Shown in pieces: positions 54,675 to 62,078 of a stretch of DNA of 64,000 nt. The stretch is from Bacillus mycoides. GTDB lineage: Bacteria > Bacillota > Bacilli > Bacillales > Bacillaceae_G. Every line of letters begins with the position of its first letter. The first letter of the stretch is position 1. The DNA is taken from NCBI RefSeq assembly GCF_001757995.1, contig NZ_LXLV01000004.1, positions 1 through 64,000 on the forward strand, read 5' to 3'. The notes below the pieces were generated by a model, which was not told the DNA's origin, ran no database searches, and worked only from the letters and a program-made list of their open reading frames with translations. The position numbers and the translations under genes were made by a program.

Positions 54675-55205
54675 GTGAAGAAATTCTTTGTAGGATTTTT
54701 AGTTGTTCTTGGAGTGTATTTATATTTCCAAGGAAAGTCTGAAGGAATGGGTAATCTAATGAATGAAACAAGCTATGTTGATTCAGAAGAAGCAAAACAG
54801 ATGAAACAAATCATTATAGAGGAAGCAAAGAAAGTAAACCTTCCGGAATGGATACCTCTTACAATTGCCGAACATGAAAGTAGGTTAAATCCAAGAAGTG
54901 TTGGAGATAACGGAACTTCATTCGGATTGTTTCAATTACACCGCGGTGGTGGGCTTGCGCCAGCTCATTTAACTGATGAAGAGCTGAAAGATCCGCGTAC
55001 AAATGCACAAATTGCAATGCCGCATTTAATGAAAGGTTATAAGCGTGGGGTGCAAAAAGGTTTGACTGATTTTGCATTACTGAAATATATAGCGAATACG
55101 TCCGGATGGCCAGGGAATTTAGGGCCAGAGTGGACGGATAACAATATGAAGTATAACATTGGATTAGAGGATGTATACTATAGAAATAAAGGCGTGATAA
55201 AGTGA
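54675..55205 (+). CDS. Lytic transglycosylase (SLT domain)
   Basis: 176 aa, GTG start with an AGAGGTAGAGGT site. N-terminal membrane segment or uncleaved signal (about 3-17), then an SLT domain: catalytic Glu in IAEHESRLNP (about 75), NGTSFGLFQL, and the C-terminal YIANTSGWPGNLGP. Cleaves glycan strands of peptidoglycan. The stop TGA lies in the first bases of a bcr1 element (GTGATAAAGTGAAAC), so the last codons may have been altered by the insertion. Confidence 0.87.
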   Translation: MKKFFVGFLVVLGVYLYFQGKSEGMGNLMNETSYVDSEEAKQMKQIIIEEAKKVNLPEWIPLTIAEHESRLNPRSVGDNGTSFGLFQLHRGGGLAPAHLTDEELKDPRTNAQIAMPHLMKGYKRGVQKGLTDFALLKYIANTSGWPGNLGPEWTDNNMKYNIGLEDVYYRNKGVIK

Positions 55206-55354
55206 AACTTTAATCAGCGGGGGAGTTTGTTCATCCACCGCTGATTATTAGTTGAACCAATCGGGCTTGTACGGGCAGTTGATCTTCCACCTAACTCCCT
55301 CGGATTCGCTGAGTTTTGAGGTGGGAGTTTTACTGCCCGTTAATGCGGGATAAC
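55197..55354 (+). repeat. bcr1 repeat, full-length copy with a diverged right flank
   Basis: Starts ATAAAGTGAAACTTTAATCA and ends CCCGTTAATGCGGG, followed by ATAAC in place of ATAAA. Same internal inverted repeats as the other copies. It supplies the stop of the lytic transglycosylase gene. Confidence 0.86.
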
Positions 55355-55385
55355 AGAGTAGGTTTTCTATACCTACTCTGTTTTT
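55352..55385. terminator. Bidirectional terminator
   Basis: AACAGAGTAGG / CCTACTCTGTT hairpin between bcr1 and the DUF4931 gene. Confidence 0.88.
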
Positions 55386-56167
55386 CTATGAATAATTGTA
55401 TCCTCTTGCCTCGTGAAATACTGCGCTAATTGTATTTTCACATCTTCTAGTTTTGTAGAAACTTGCGGTATTTTATAGCCTACATACAACGGTGAAACTA
55501 CAAACCTGGGAACAACTTTACAAATGATTTTTCCGTTCAGGTGATAGAAGAATAAGTTATAACTACTACACCCTTTATGGAAATCCGTTAATATGTAACA
55601 TACAGTTTGCTGAATGTAACTTGCCATTTCATCTATAAATGCAATATCTTCAATGATGATGTTAAATTCAGTAAAACCGATAATGGGGCGCTCTGAAATA
55701 TTAAGTTCAATGCGTTCGTTTTTTTGTACAATTACCCCTTGGAAATTTTCGTTTTCTATGTTTGCGAGATAGTCTACATATTTCATTCCGATAATTTGCA
55801 TATGCGCATGATGCAAACTTCCACCTGAAAATGGACCATGATTTTTATATAAAATAACAGATGTAAATTCATCACTTTTCTGTAAGTCTAACCAGTGTTT
55901 AATGGAAAAACGAATTAGTGATCTCATATGTTCTTCTGTATATGTTGCAATATGATCATCACAATTATCCGTTTCAATTAGCACAGTTTGAAATGTATCT
56001 TTTAGTGTAGGGAATTTATTTTTCAACCAAATAATAGAACCCTCGGTTGCTAAAATATCAGTTAAATTTTCTCTGTAACAAAAAGGACAAGCAGCACTTC
56101 TATTACGAATACTTTCTGGTTTTTGTTTGCCAATATCATTCAAAAAATAAAGTTGTTGTGTATCCAT
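55373..56167 (-). CDS. DUF4931 protein, HIT/galactose-1-phosphate uridylyltransferase-like
   Basis: A 264-aa protein with an N-terminal CPFC zinc-like pair, IIWLKNKFPTLKD, and the HIT-type motif SLHHAHMQIIGM (HxHxQ, about residue 130), which supplies the nucleophilic histidine in this superfamily. Suggests a nucleotide-transfer or hydrolase activity; the substrate is not known. RBS AAAGGGGTATAG. Confidence 0.8.
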   Translation of the reverse strand: MDTQQLYFLNDIGKQKPESIRNRSAACPFCYRENLTDILATEGSIIWLKNKFPTLKDTFQTVLIETDNCDDHIATYTEEHMRSLIRFSIKHWLDLQKSDEFTSVILYKNHGPFSGGSLHHAHMQIIGMKYVDYLANIENENFQGVIVQKNERIELNISERPIIGFTEFNIIIEDIAFIDEMASYIQQTVCYILTDFHKGCSSYNLFFYHLNGKIICKVVPRFVVSPLYVGYKIPQVSTKLEDVKIQLAQYFTRQEDTIIHRKTE

Positions 56168-56255
56168 TTCTCTATACCCCTTTTAAATGTGTGTAAAACT
56201 TCCGTCTAATACATTCGGGAAAAGGAGGGGGAAATCCTTTAAAGGAAATAGAGCA

Positions 56256-56311
56256 AAAATAAAAGACAAGATATCCTTATTACAATAGGGTACCTTGTCT
56301 TTTATTTTTTC
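56256..56311 (-). terminator. Terminator of the peptide trio
   Basis: AAATAAAAGACAAG / CTTGTCTTTTATTT hairpin with a long loop and T-run, overlapping the end of the third peptide gene. Confidence 0.8.
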
Positions 56312-56430
56312 TTTAATAATGTGTATGGATAATATAGAGCATTTTCATTTTGTTTCTTTTTTCTATTTTTCATTGTGTATAAGGCAATTGCTGTACTTGC
56401 GATTATAATAATGGCTTTCTTCATATTCAT
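56302..56430 (-). CDS. Small membrane peptide P3 (42 aa), third gene of the peptide trio
   Basis: ATG behind AAAAAGGGGTAA. Starts MNMKKAIIIIASTAIALYTM, one membrane helix, then a basic tail (KNRKKK). The tail may lie on the cytoplasmic face. Downstream partner of P1 and P2. Confidence 0.7.
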   Translation of the reverse strand: MNMKKAIIIIASTAIALYTMKNRKKKQNENALYYPYTLLKKK

Positions 56431-56440
56431 TTACCCCTTT

Positions 56441-56518
56441 TTATTTTTCATTTAATTCTTGGCTAACTGCTTTCGCATCAACTAAAGCATGTAAGATCAT
56501 TTTTACCATGTTCATCAT
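56441..56518 (-). CDS. Small peptide P2 (25 aa), second gene of the peptide trio
   Basis: ATG behind GGGAGGAAAG. Starts MMNMVKMILH and ends ALVDAKAVSQELNEK, sharing the LxDAKAVxxxLN core with the A peptides at 42811, 45326 and 46425. Leaderless; predicted amphipathic helix. Confidence 0.75.
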   Translation of the reverse strand: MMNMVKMILHALVDAKAVSQELNEK

Positions 56519-56534
56519 AGTTCTTTCCTCCCTT

Positions 56535-56615
56535 TTATAGTTCGTTTAGTTCTTTTACAACTGCTTGTCCGTTCACTAATACCTCAAAGATTGCTTTTAC
56601 GATTTCTTTTATCAT
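56535..56615 (-). CDS. Small peptide P1 (26 aa), first gene of the peptide trio
   Basis: ATG behind GGAGGAAAC. Starts MIKEIVKAIFEVLVNG and ends QAVVKELNEL, a variant of the same core (A-V-x-x-x-L-N). Hydrophobic residues fall on one helical face (I2, I5, V6, I9, F10, L13), as in phenol-soluble modulins. Confidence 0.75.
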   Translation of the reverse strand: MIKEIVKAIFEVLVNGQAVVKELNEL

Positions 56616-56656
56616 GATTGTTTCCTCCTTTATTTGTCTCTCTTGTTTACATCTTT

Positions 56657-56721
56657 ATTGTATAGGGAGGCGTCTTTTCGTACTATCGCTTTCCATTACG
56701 TGAACATAACAGTTTTGTAAG
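56657..56721 (-). promoter_or_regulatory. BceR-type promoter of the peptide trio
   Basis: Minus strand: CTTACAAAACTGTTA box (TTACA-N4-TGTTA; TNACA-N4-TGTAA on the plus strand), 21 bases with GTAATGGAAAGCGA, -35 TAGTAC, 17 bases, -10 TACAAT. Confidence 0.7.
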
Positions 56722-56849
56722 ATTTGATGTCACTTATTGAAATGTTTAGTCTATCTTCATTATTTTCAGAAAAATGACTATTCAAACATGAAATGGGAAA
56801 GTATAATAAAGAAGTAAGTATTAAATTCCGTACGAAAGGAGTGAATGAG

Positions 56850-56984
56850 ATGAAATGTTCTTTAGCTACGCGCGCAAAATTTTTAGATTATATCTATATT
56901 TGTCGTGCGATTTTTCATGATGTAGTTGTTAACGGGATACGTATGCCCTTTTTTAACAATTGCATAGTAGCTATTGAACGATAG
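56850..56984 (+). CDS. Leader peptide of the ABC-F gene (44 aa)
   Basis: ATG with GAAAGGAGTG, starting MKCSLATRAKFLDYIYI. It ends 125 bp before the ABC-F start and is followed by two hairpins. Leader ORFs of this kind regulate ABC-F resistance genes by ribosome stalling. The function is inferred from position. The AIFHDVVVNG part faintly resembles the P1 peptide, probably by chance. Confidence 0.6.
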   Translation: MKCSLATRAKFLDYIYICRAIFHDVVVNGIRMPFFNNCIVAIER

Positions 56985-57016
56985 AAATCTCTTCACCCAT
57001 TTTTGATAAACGTGTG

Positions 57017-57043
57017 AAAAGGGAGCTATTTGGCTTCCTTTTT
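57017..57043 (+). terminator. Leader hairpin 1 (terminator-like)
   Basis: AAAAGGGAGC / GCTTCCTTTTT hairpin with a T-run, inside the ABC-F leader. Confidence 0.6.
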
Positions 57044-57050
57044 CTATGCC

Positions 57051-57087
57051 AAAAACCATGGGGAACGTTTCTTTCCCATGGTTTTTT
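57051..57087 (+). terminator. Leader hairpin 2 (attenuator terminator)
   Basis: AAAACCATGGG / CCCATGGTTTT hairpin plus T6, only 22 bp before the ABC-F start codon. Must be bypassed for expression, so it is a likely attenuator. Confidence 0.75.
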
Positions 57088-57108
57088 ATATTGAAAGGAG
57101 TACGGAAA

Positions 57109-58995
57109 ATGACAATTTGTAGTGTAAATAATGTAAAGAAATCTTTTGGTGGAAACATCATATTTGAAAATATATCGCTTGAAGTAAAGAATGGTGAACG
57201 CGTTGGGTTAGTTGGTCGTAACGGTAGTGGGAAGACAACAATCTTTCAACTACTAACAGGAATGGAGAATGTGGATGCAGGGGCCATTCATATGAAGAAG
57301 GGTACACGTATTGGTCATGTGGCACAAATTCCAAAATTTGATGAGGATATGACTGTATATGATGTATTGAGTTCCGCGTTTAAAGCAGAAAAGGAATTAG
57401 AAAGAGAAATGCATGCTTTAGAAAAGAATATGGCGGAAGAGCAGGAACCGTCTGCTTTGCAAAAATTGATGGAGAGGTACGGATTAATTCAAGAAAAGTT
57501 CACCTTTCTAGGTGGTTATGAAATAGAAGCGAATATTATGAAGATAGCAAACGGTCTACAAGTGACGGAACTATTCCCCCGATCATTTCTGGAATTAAGT
57601 GGAGGAGAACAGACGAAAGTAAGCCTTGCGTATATGCTATTGCAGAAACCAGATTTACTTCTATTAGATGAACCGACAAATCATTTGGATTTATTTGCAG
57701 TCGAATGGTTAGAGCAATTTTTAAAAGAATACACTGGGACAGTTATGGTTATTTCACATGATCGCTATTTCCTTGATGAAGTTGTAACGAAGATTTTTGA
57801 TTTGGAAGATGGAGAGATTCACGTGTATCATACGAATTATTCTCAGTTTGTTGAGGAGAAGGAAGAAAGTTTGCTTCAGGAGTTTCAGGCTTATCAAGAA
57901 CAGCAAAAGAAAATAAAGAAAATGAAAGAAGCGATTAAGCGTCTACGTGAATGGGCAAATCAAGCGAATCCTCCGAATGAAGGATTGCATAAGAGAGCGA
58001 GAAATATGGAACGTGCATTAGAGCGTATAGAGAAGTTAAAGAGACCCATTTTGGAAAGAAAACAGATGGGACTTCAGTTTGAAGGGCAAGAGAGAAGCGG
58101 AAGAGATGTCGTTGTAATGAAAGAAGTTAGTAAAGGATTTGCTGACAGATCTTTATTCGAGAAAGTAAATTTGCATATTCGTTTTCAGGAGCGCGCAGCT
58201 ATCGTTGGACGTAATGGTACAGGAAAGACTACGTTATTAAAATTACTACTAGAAGAAATGCAGCAAGATACGGGTGAAATTCGGATTGGTAGTAGTGTGA
58301 AAATCGGTTATTTATCGCAACATGCGTATGGGAATATGAAGAACAATGTATTGGAAGCTTTCAGAGAGTGTGTAGCTGTAACAGAGGGAGAAGCAAGACA
58401 TATATTAGCCCGATTTTTATTTTATGGTCCAGCTGTTTTTAAGAAGGTAACGCAACTTAGCGGGGGAGAAAAAATGAGGTTAAGACTCGCGCAACTTATG
58501 TATCAAGATGTTAACTTTCTTATTTTAGATGAACCGACGAATCATCTTGATATTGAATCAAGGGAAGTTTTAGAGGAAGCCCTTGAACAATATAACGGGA
58601 CGATTTTGGCTGTTTCACATGATCGTTATTTCTTAAACAAATTGTTTGAAAAGACGTATTGGATTGATGAGCACAAATTATTTGAGTTTGCAGGGAACTA
58701 TGCATGGGCTCGTCAAAAGTGGGAAGAAAGAATTGAGAAGCAAGTAGTAAAACAGAAGCAGCAACAGCAAGGGAATAAAGCGTTAGAAGTAATGCCTATA
58801 AAAAAGAAGAAGTCTAGGGATTTAGAGGCAGTTGAAAACGAGTTAATGCATATAGAAGAAGATATATATGCACTTGAATGTAAAATGGAACATGTAGTTG
58901 ATGTTGAAATGCTTGAACAATTGTATGAAGAAAAAACGAAGAAAGAATTGTTACGAGCGGAGTTATATAATGAGTTAGAGAATATTGTGGAGTAA
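57109..58995 (+). CDS. ABC-F family ATPase (probable ribosome-protection antibiotic resistance)
   Basis: 628 aa. Two ABC domains without membrane segments: Walker A GRNGSGKTT (about 37) and GRNGTGKTT (about 370), signatures LSGGEQTK and LSGGEKMR, and Walker B LLLDEPTNHLD and LILDEPTNHLD. The interdomain linker (about 250-330) is long and basic, with a coiled-coil AYQEQQKKIKKMKEAIKRLR. ABC-F proteins act on the ribosome; antibiotic-resistance members displace drugs from the peptidyl transferase centre. The start is the ATG at 57109 behind GAAAGGAG, since upstream in-frame ATGs fall in the attenuator. The leader peptide and attenuator argue for the drug-inducible type (Vga/Lsa/VmlR-like); the exact class cannot be fixed by eye. 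Confidence 0.88.
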   Translation: MTICSVNNVKKSFGGNIIFENISLEVKNGERVGLVGRNGSGKTTIFQLLTGMENVDAGAIHMKKGTRIGHVAQIPKFDEDMTVYDVLSSAFKAEKELEREMHALEKNMAEEQEPSALQKLMERYGLIQEKFTFLGGYEIEANIMKIANGLQVTELFPRSFLELSGGEQTKVSLAYMLLQKPDLLLLDEPTNHLDLFAVEWLEQFLKEYTGTVMVISHDRYFLDEVVTKIFDLEDGEIHVYHTNYSQFVEEKEESLLQEFQAYQEQQKKIKKMKEAIKRLREWANQANPPNEGLHKRARNMERALERIEKLKRPILERKQMGLQFEGQERSGRDVVVMKEVSKGFADRSLFEKVNLHIRFQERAAIVGRNGTGKTTLLKLLLEEMQQDTGEIRIGSSVKIGYLSQHAYGNMKNNVLEAFRECVAVTEGEARHILARFLFYGPAVFKKVTQLSGGEKMRLRLAQLMYQDVNFLILDEPTNHLDIESREVLEEALEQYNGTILAVSHDRYFLNKLFEKTYWIDEHKLFEFAGNYAWARQKWEERIEKQVVKQKQQQQGNKALEVMPIKKKKSRDLEAVENELMHIEEDIYALECKMEHVVDVEMLEQLYEEKTKKELLRAELYNELENIVE

Positions 58996-59008
58996 AGAAA
59001 ATAGAATG

Positions 59009-59057
59009 AAAGGGCAAGTTGTTTTCTCATATTTTGAGGGAGGGCTTGCTCTTTTTT
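59009..59057 (+). terminator. Terminator of the ABC-F gene
   Basis: AAAGGGCAAG / CTTGCTCTTT hairpin with one G-U pair and a T-run. Confidence 0.7.
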
Positions 59058-59145
59058 GTATAAGGAAAGAGAAGAAATGGTATAATTTTCTTGTTATTAT
59101 TATAAAGAGACGAACTTTAGGTTATTAAAACGTGAGGAGAATTTT

Positions 59146-60339
59146 ATGTTAGGATATGCGCGGATTGCTACAATCGTCATGATTTGTTTCGTTTATGCAA
59201 ACCATGTTTCACGTGAAACAGCACATTTACAATTTTTTGTCGGCGCTGCACTTTTGATTTATATTGTGAATCATATTTTGCTCGTAAAAGTAAATGGGAG
59301 TAAAAAACTTGTTTTTTATACACTATTAGCGAATGGAATTGTCACAGCGTTATTGGGTTTTTTATTTCCCGAGACGTGTTTATATTTAATTATATTTGGA
59401 ATTGATGCAGTAGGACTATTTATTCATGATTGGCGTAAAAGCATGACGTATTTTTTTATTGCTTTTTTCTTTCTTTGTTGGTTTATAAATATACTACATA
59501 CGTATCAACATACAGGGAGCTTAGAATTAGAGAGCAATGCCATTAATTTTATGTTCATCGTTTTTAGTGCTTTAGCTGGAAGTTTAATAAAAAAACTTAC
59601 AGCTGCGCGGAAAATGGTAGATGAGCAATATGAGGAATTAGCATTATCGCACTCAGCCTTAAAAGAAGCACATGAACAATTAAGGCTATATGCCAAAGAG
59701 GTAGAGGAATTGACAGCGGTTCGGGAGCGAAATGATATTGCCCGAGAAATTCATGATACCGTCGGTCATAATATGACAGCTTTGCTTGTGCAGTTGCAAC
59801 TAGCGGAAGCGCTATGGAAGCAAAACTCAGATACGACAGAAACGGTTTTACATACATGTTATGAACTGGCTAGAAAGTCACTTCAAGAAGTAAGAGCTTC
59901 TGTTCATGCTTTAAAAGAGGAAAGTAAACTAGGAAACATAGTAGAAAATATGCGTGGAATGTTGAATGAATATTCTAAAATGACGAAAGTACAAGCATCT
60001 TTTCGATTGCAAGGAGATCCTGTTACAATTCCATTGTCGCTACACCCTACATTACTTCGTATTATGCAAGAGTCTTTAACAAATGCAAAACGTCACGGGA
60101 AAGCGAGTTTATGTGAAGTGAGTTTAACTTGTTCAATGAAACAAGTTAAACTCTGTATTTCGGATAATGGTGTGGGAGTCAACGAGGTAAGTCCGGGTTT
60201 TGGTTTACTTAATATGAAAGAACGTGTAGAGGAACATGGTGGAACTATTCAATTTGAGAGTGAGATAGAAAAAGGCTTCCAGTTACAGATTGAATTTCCG
60301 CTTCAGGAGAAAACATGGGTAATAGGGGGAACGGTATGA
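59146..60339 (+). CDS. lnrJ: NarL-type sensor histidine kinase (LnrJ-like)
   Basis: 397 aa. Five to six N-terminal membrane helices (about 8-150), a coiled linker, then HisKA_3 dimerisation with the phospho-His in REIHDTVGHN (about 204) and an HATPase domain (N-box ESLTNAKRHGKA, G1 ISDNGVGVNE, G2 GFGLLNMKERV). Overlaps the response-regulator start in an ATGA. In B. subtilis, a same-sized set (LnrJK with LnrLMN) senses linearmycin and related polyenes; the gene order here is the same. RBS GAGGAGAATT. Confidence 0.85.
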   Translation: MLGYARIATIVMICFVYANHVSRETAHLQFFVGAALLIYIVNHILLVKVNGSKKLVFYTLLANGIVTALLGFLFPETCLYLIIFGIDAVGLFIHDWRKSMTYFFIAFFFLCWFINILHTYQHTGSLELESNAINFMFIVFSALAGSLIKKLTAARKMVDEQYEELALSHSALKEAHEQLRLYAKEVEELTAVRERNDIAREIHDTVGHNMTALLVQLQLAEALWKQNSDTTETVLHTCYELARKSLQEVRASVHALKEESKLGNIVENMRGMLNEYSKMTKVQASFRLQGDPVTIPLSLHPTLLRIMQESLTNAKRHGKASLCEVSLTCSMKQVKLCISDNGVGVNEVSPGFGLLNMKERVEEHGGTIQFESEIEKGFQLQIEFPLQEKTWVIGGTV

Positions 60340-60992
60340 TTCGCATTATGATTGTTGATGATCAATCACTCATTCGTGATGGTTTAGCGATGTTATTAAA
60401 TTTACGTCCAGAACTTGAAGTAGTGGGAACGGCTACGGATGGAGACGAAGTGATACAAAAGGTGAAAGAGCTACATCCTGAAATTATTTTGATGGATATT
60501 CGGATGCCCCGTATGAATGGTGTTGAAGGAACACGTTTAGTTAGAGAACAGTTCCCTCATATAAAGGTTCTTATGTTGACGACATTCAATGATAGTGAGC
60601 TTATTTTTGAAGCATTGGAGCAAGGAGCGAGCGGATATTTATTGAAGGACATGGAGACGGATGCAATCGCGCAAGCAATTTTAACGGTGCATAGTGGCGG
60701 GGTTGTGCTTCCTCAGGATATAACAGCGCAAATTATAGAGGAATTAAAAAAGACGAAAGTGGCAGTAGAGTGTAACCCACCAGAACAACTAAAACAATTA
60801 ACTGAGCGAGAAGTAGATGTTTTAAGAGCAATTGGACTGGGGTTAAATAATAAAGAGATTGCCGAAAAGCTATTTATTACAGAGGGAACTGTTAAGAATC
60901 ATGTTTCTAATTTGATTAGTAAGCTAGAACTGAGAGATCGAACACAAGCAGCAATATACGCAGTAAGATATGGTGTTACGACATACACATGA
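60336..60992 (+). CDS. lnrK: NarL-type response regulator (LnrK-like)
   Basis: 218 aa. Receiver domain with acidic pocket IVDDQ and phosphorylation Asp in ILMDIRMPRMNG (about 54), then a LuxR-type HTH (LTEREVDVLRAIGLGLNNKE to KNHVSNLISKL). The start is ATG 60336, overlapping the kinase stop (GTATGA), with AGGGGGAA; an upstream ATG at 60315 lies in the kinase. Probably activates the transporter operon downstream. Confidence 0.9.
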   Translation: MIRIMIVDDQSLIRDGLAMLLNLRPELEVVGTATDGDEVIQKVKELHPEIILMDIRMPRMNGVEGTRLVREQFPHIKVLMLTTFNDSELIFEALEQGASGYLLKDMETDAIAQAILTVHSGGVVLPQDITAQIIEELKKTKVAVECNPPEQLKQLTEREVDVLRAIGLGLNNKEIAEKLFITEGTVKNHVSNLISKLELRDRTQAAIYAVRYGVTTYT

Positions 60993-61013
60993 CTTTTGGC
61001 ATATATAAGTGTG

Positions 61014-61042
61014 AAAAAGCAGCAGAATTTGCTGCTTTTTTA
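61014..61042 (+). terminator. Terminator after the two-component genes
   Basis: AAAAAGCAGCA / TGCTGCTTTTT hairpin, separating the two-component system from the transporter genes, which then need their own promoter. Confidence 0.88.
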
Positions 61043-61130
61043 TTTTGTATTTCTATCTTAAGGGTGATGGAGAAGAAAAGAAATTTTTCTACAATGAAAG
61101 TGTAGATGAATGCAAAGGAGCTGAATCAAT

Positions 61131-62063
61131 ATGTTAGTCATAGATCATATTACGAAATCATTTGGCAAGAAGGAAATCGTAAAGAATGTTTCTTTTGAAG
61201 TGAAAAAAGGTGAAACATTTGGATTGCTTGGACCAAACGGAGCGGGGAAATCAACGACGATATCAATGATTTGCGGGTTAATTCCATACGATAGTGGTGA
61301 TATAAAAGTTGGTGGGAAATCTGTAAAAGAGTATCCATTAGAAGCGAAAAAGAAAATCGGTATTGTCCCGCAAGACATTGCACTGTATCCGACACTTTCA
61401 GCGAAGGAAAATTTGATTTTTTGGGGAAAGATGTACGGTTTAAATGGGAAAGTTGCAAAAGAGCGGGCAGAAGAAGTATTAGCTTACGTCGGTTTACAGG
61501 AGCGTGGAAAAGATAAAATTGAAACATTTTCAGGTGGAATGAAAAGGCGTATTAATATTGGTGCAGCACTTATGCACGAACCAGAGTTACTAATTATGGA
61601 TGAACCGACAGTCGGGATTGATCCGCAATCGAGAAATCATATTTTAGAGGCTGTTAAAAAATTAAATGAAAAAGGTATGACAGTCATTTATACGAGCCAT
61701 TACATGGAAGAAGTTGAATATTTATGTGAGCGAATTGCCATCATTGATCATGGAAAGGTAATTGCACTGGGAACGAAAAGAGAGCTATGTAATCGTCTAA
61801 CAGATGGGTTTATGGTGAAATTGCAATTAAATCGCTATAGTACGGAATTGCTGCAAAAACTGAAGGCACTACCTATTGTTGAGCGGATTATTTTTGACGA
61901 AGATACTGGCACGATTGATATTGGACTAAATGGTGGCGAGGCAATTGGCATAGTTGTTTCGGAAGTTGTTGAAAACAAAGCTCAAATTTTAAAACTGGAA
62001 GTAAAAGAACCGAATTTAGAGGCACTTTTTTTACAATTAACAGGACGTTCACTTCGTGATTAA
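61131..62063 (+). CDS. lnrL: ABC transporter ATP-binding protein (LnrL-like)
   Basis: 310 aa. Walker A GPNGAGKST (about 36-44), signature FSGGMKRRINIG near 135, Walker B LLIMDEPTVGID and an H-loop in YTSHYMEE, followed by a DrrA-type C-terminal extension. RBS CAAAGGAGCTG. Pairs with two ABC-2 permeases downstream; the set is like linearmycin-resistance LnrLMN. Confidence 0.9.
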   Translation: MLVIDHITKSFGKKEIVKNVSFEVKKGETFGLLGPNGAGKSTTISMICGLIPYDSGDIKVGGKSVKEYPLEAKKKIGIVPQDIALYPTLSAKENLIFWGKMYGLNGKVAKERAEEVLAYVGLQERGKDKIETFSGGMKRRINIGAALMHEPELLIMDEPTVGIDPQSRNHILEAVKKLNEKGMTVIYTSHYMEEVEYLCERIAIIDHGKVIALGTKRELCNRLTDGFMVKLQLNRYSTELLQKLKALPIVERIIFDEDTGTIDIGLNGGEAIGIVVSEVVENKAQILKLEVKEPNLEALFLQLTGRSLRD

Positions 62064-62078
62064 GGGGGTTAGTATGAG

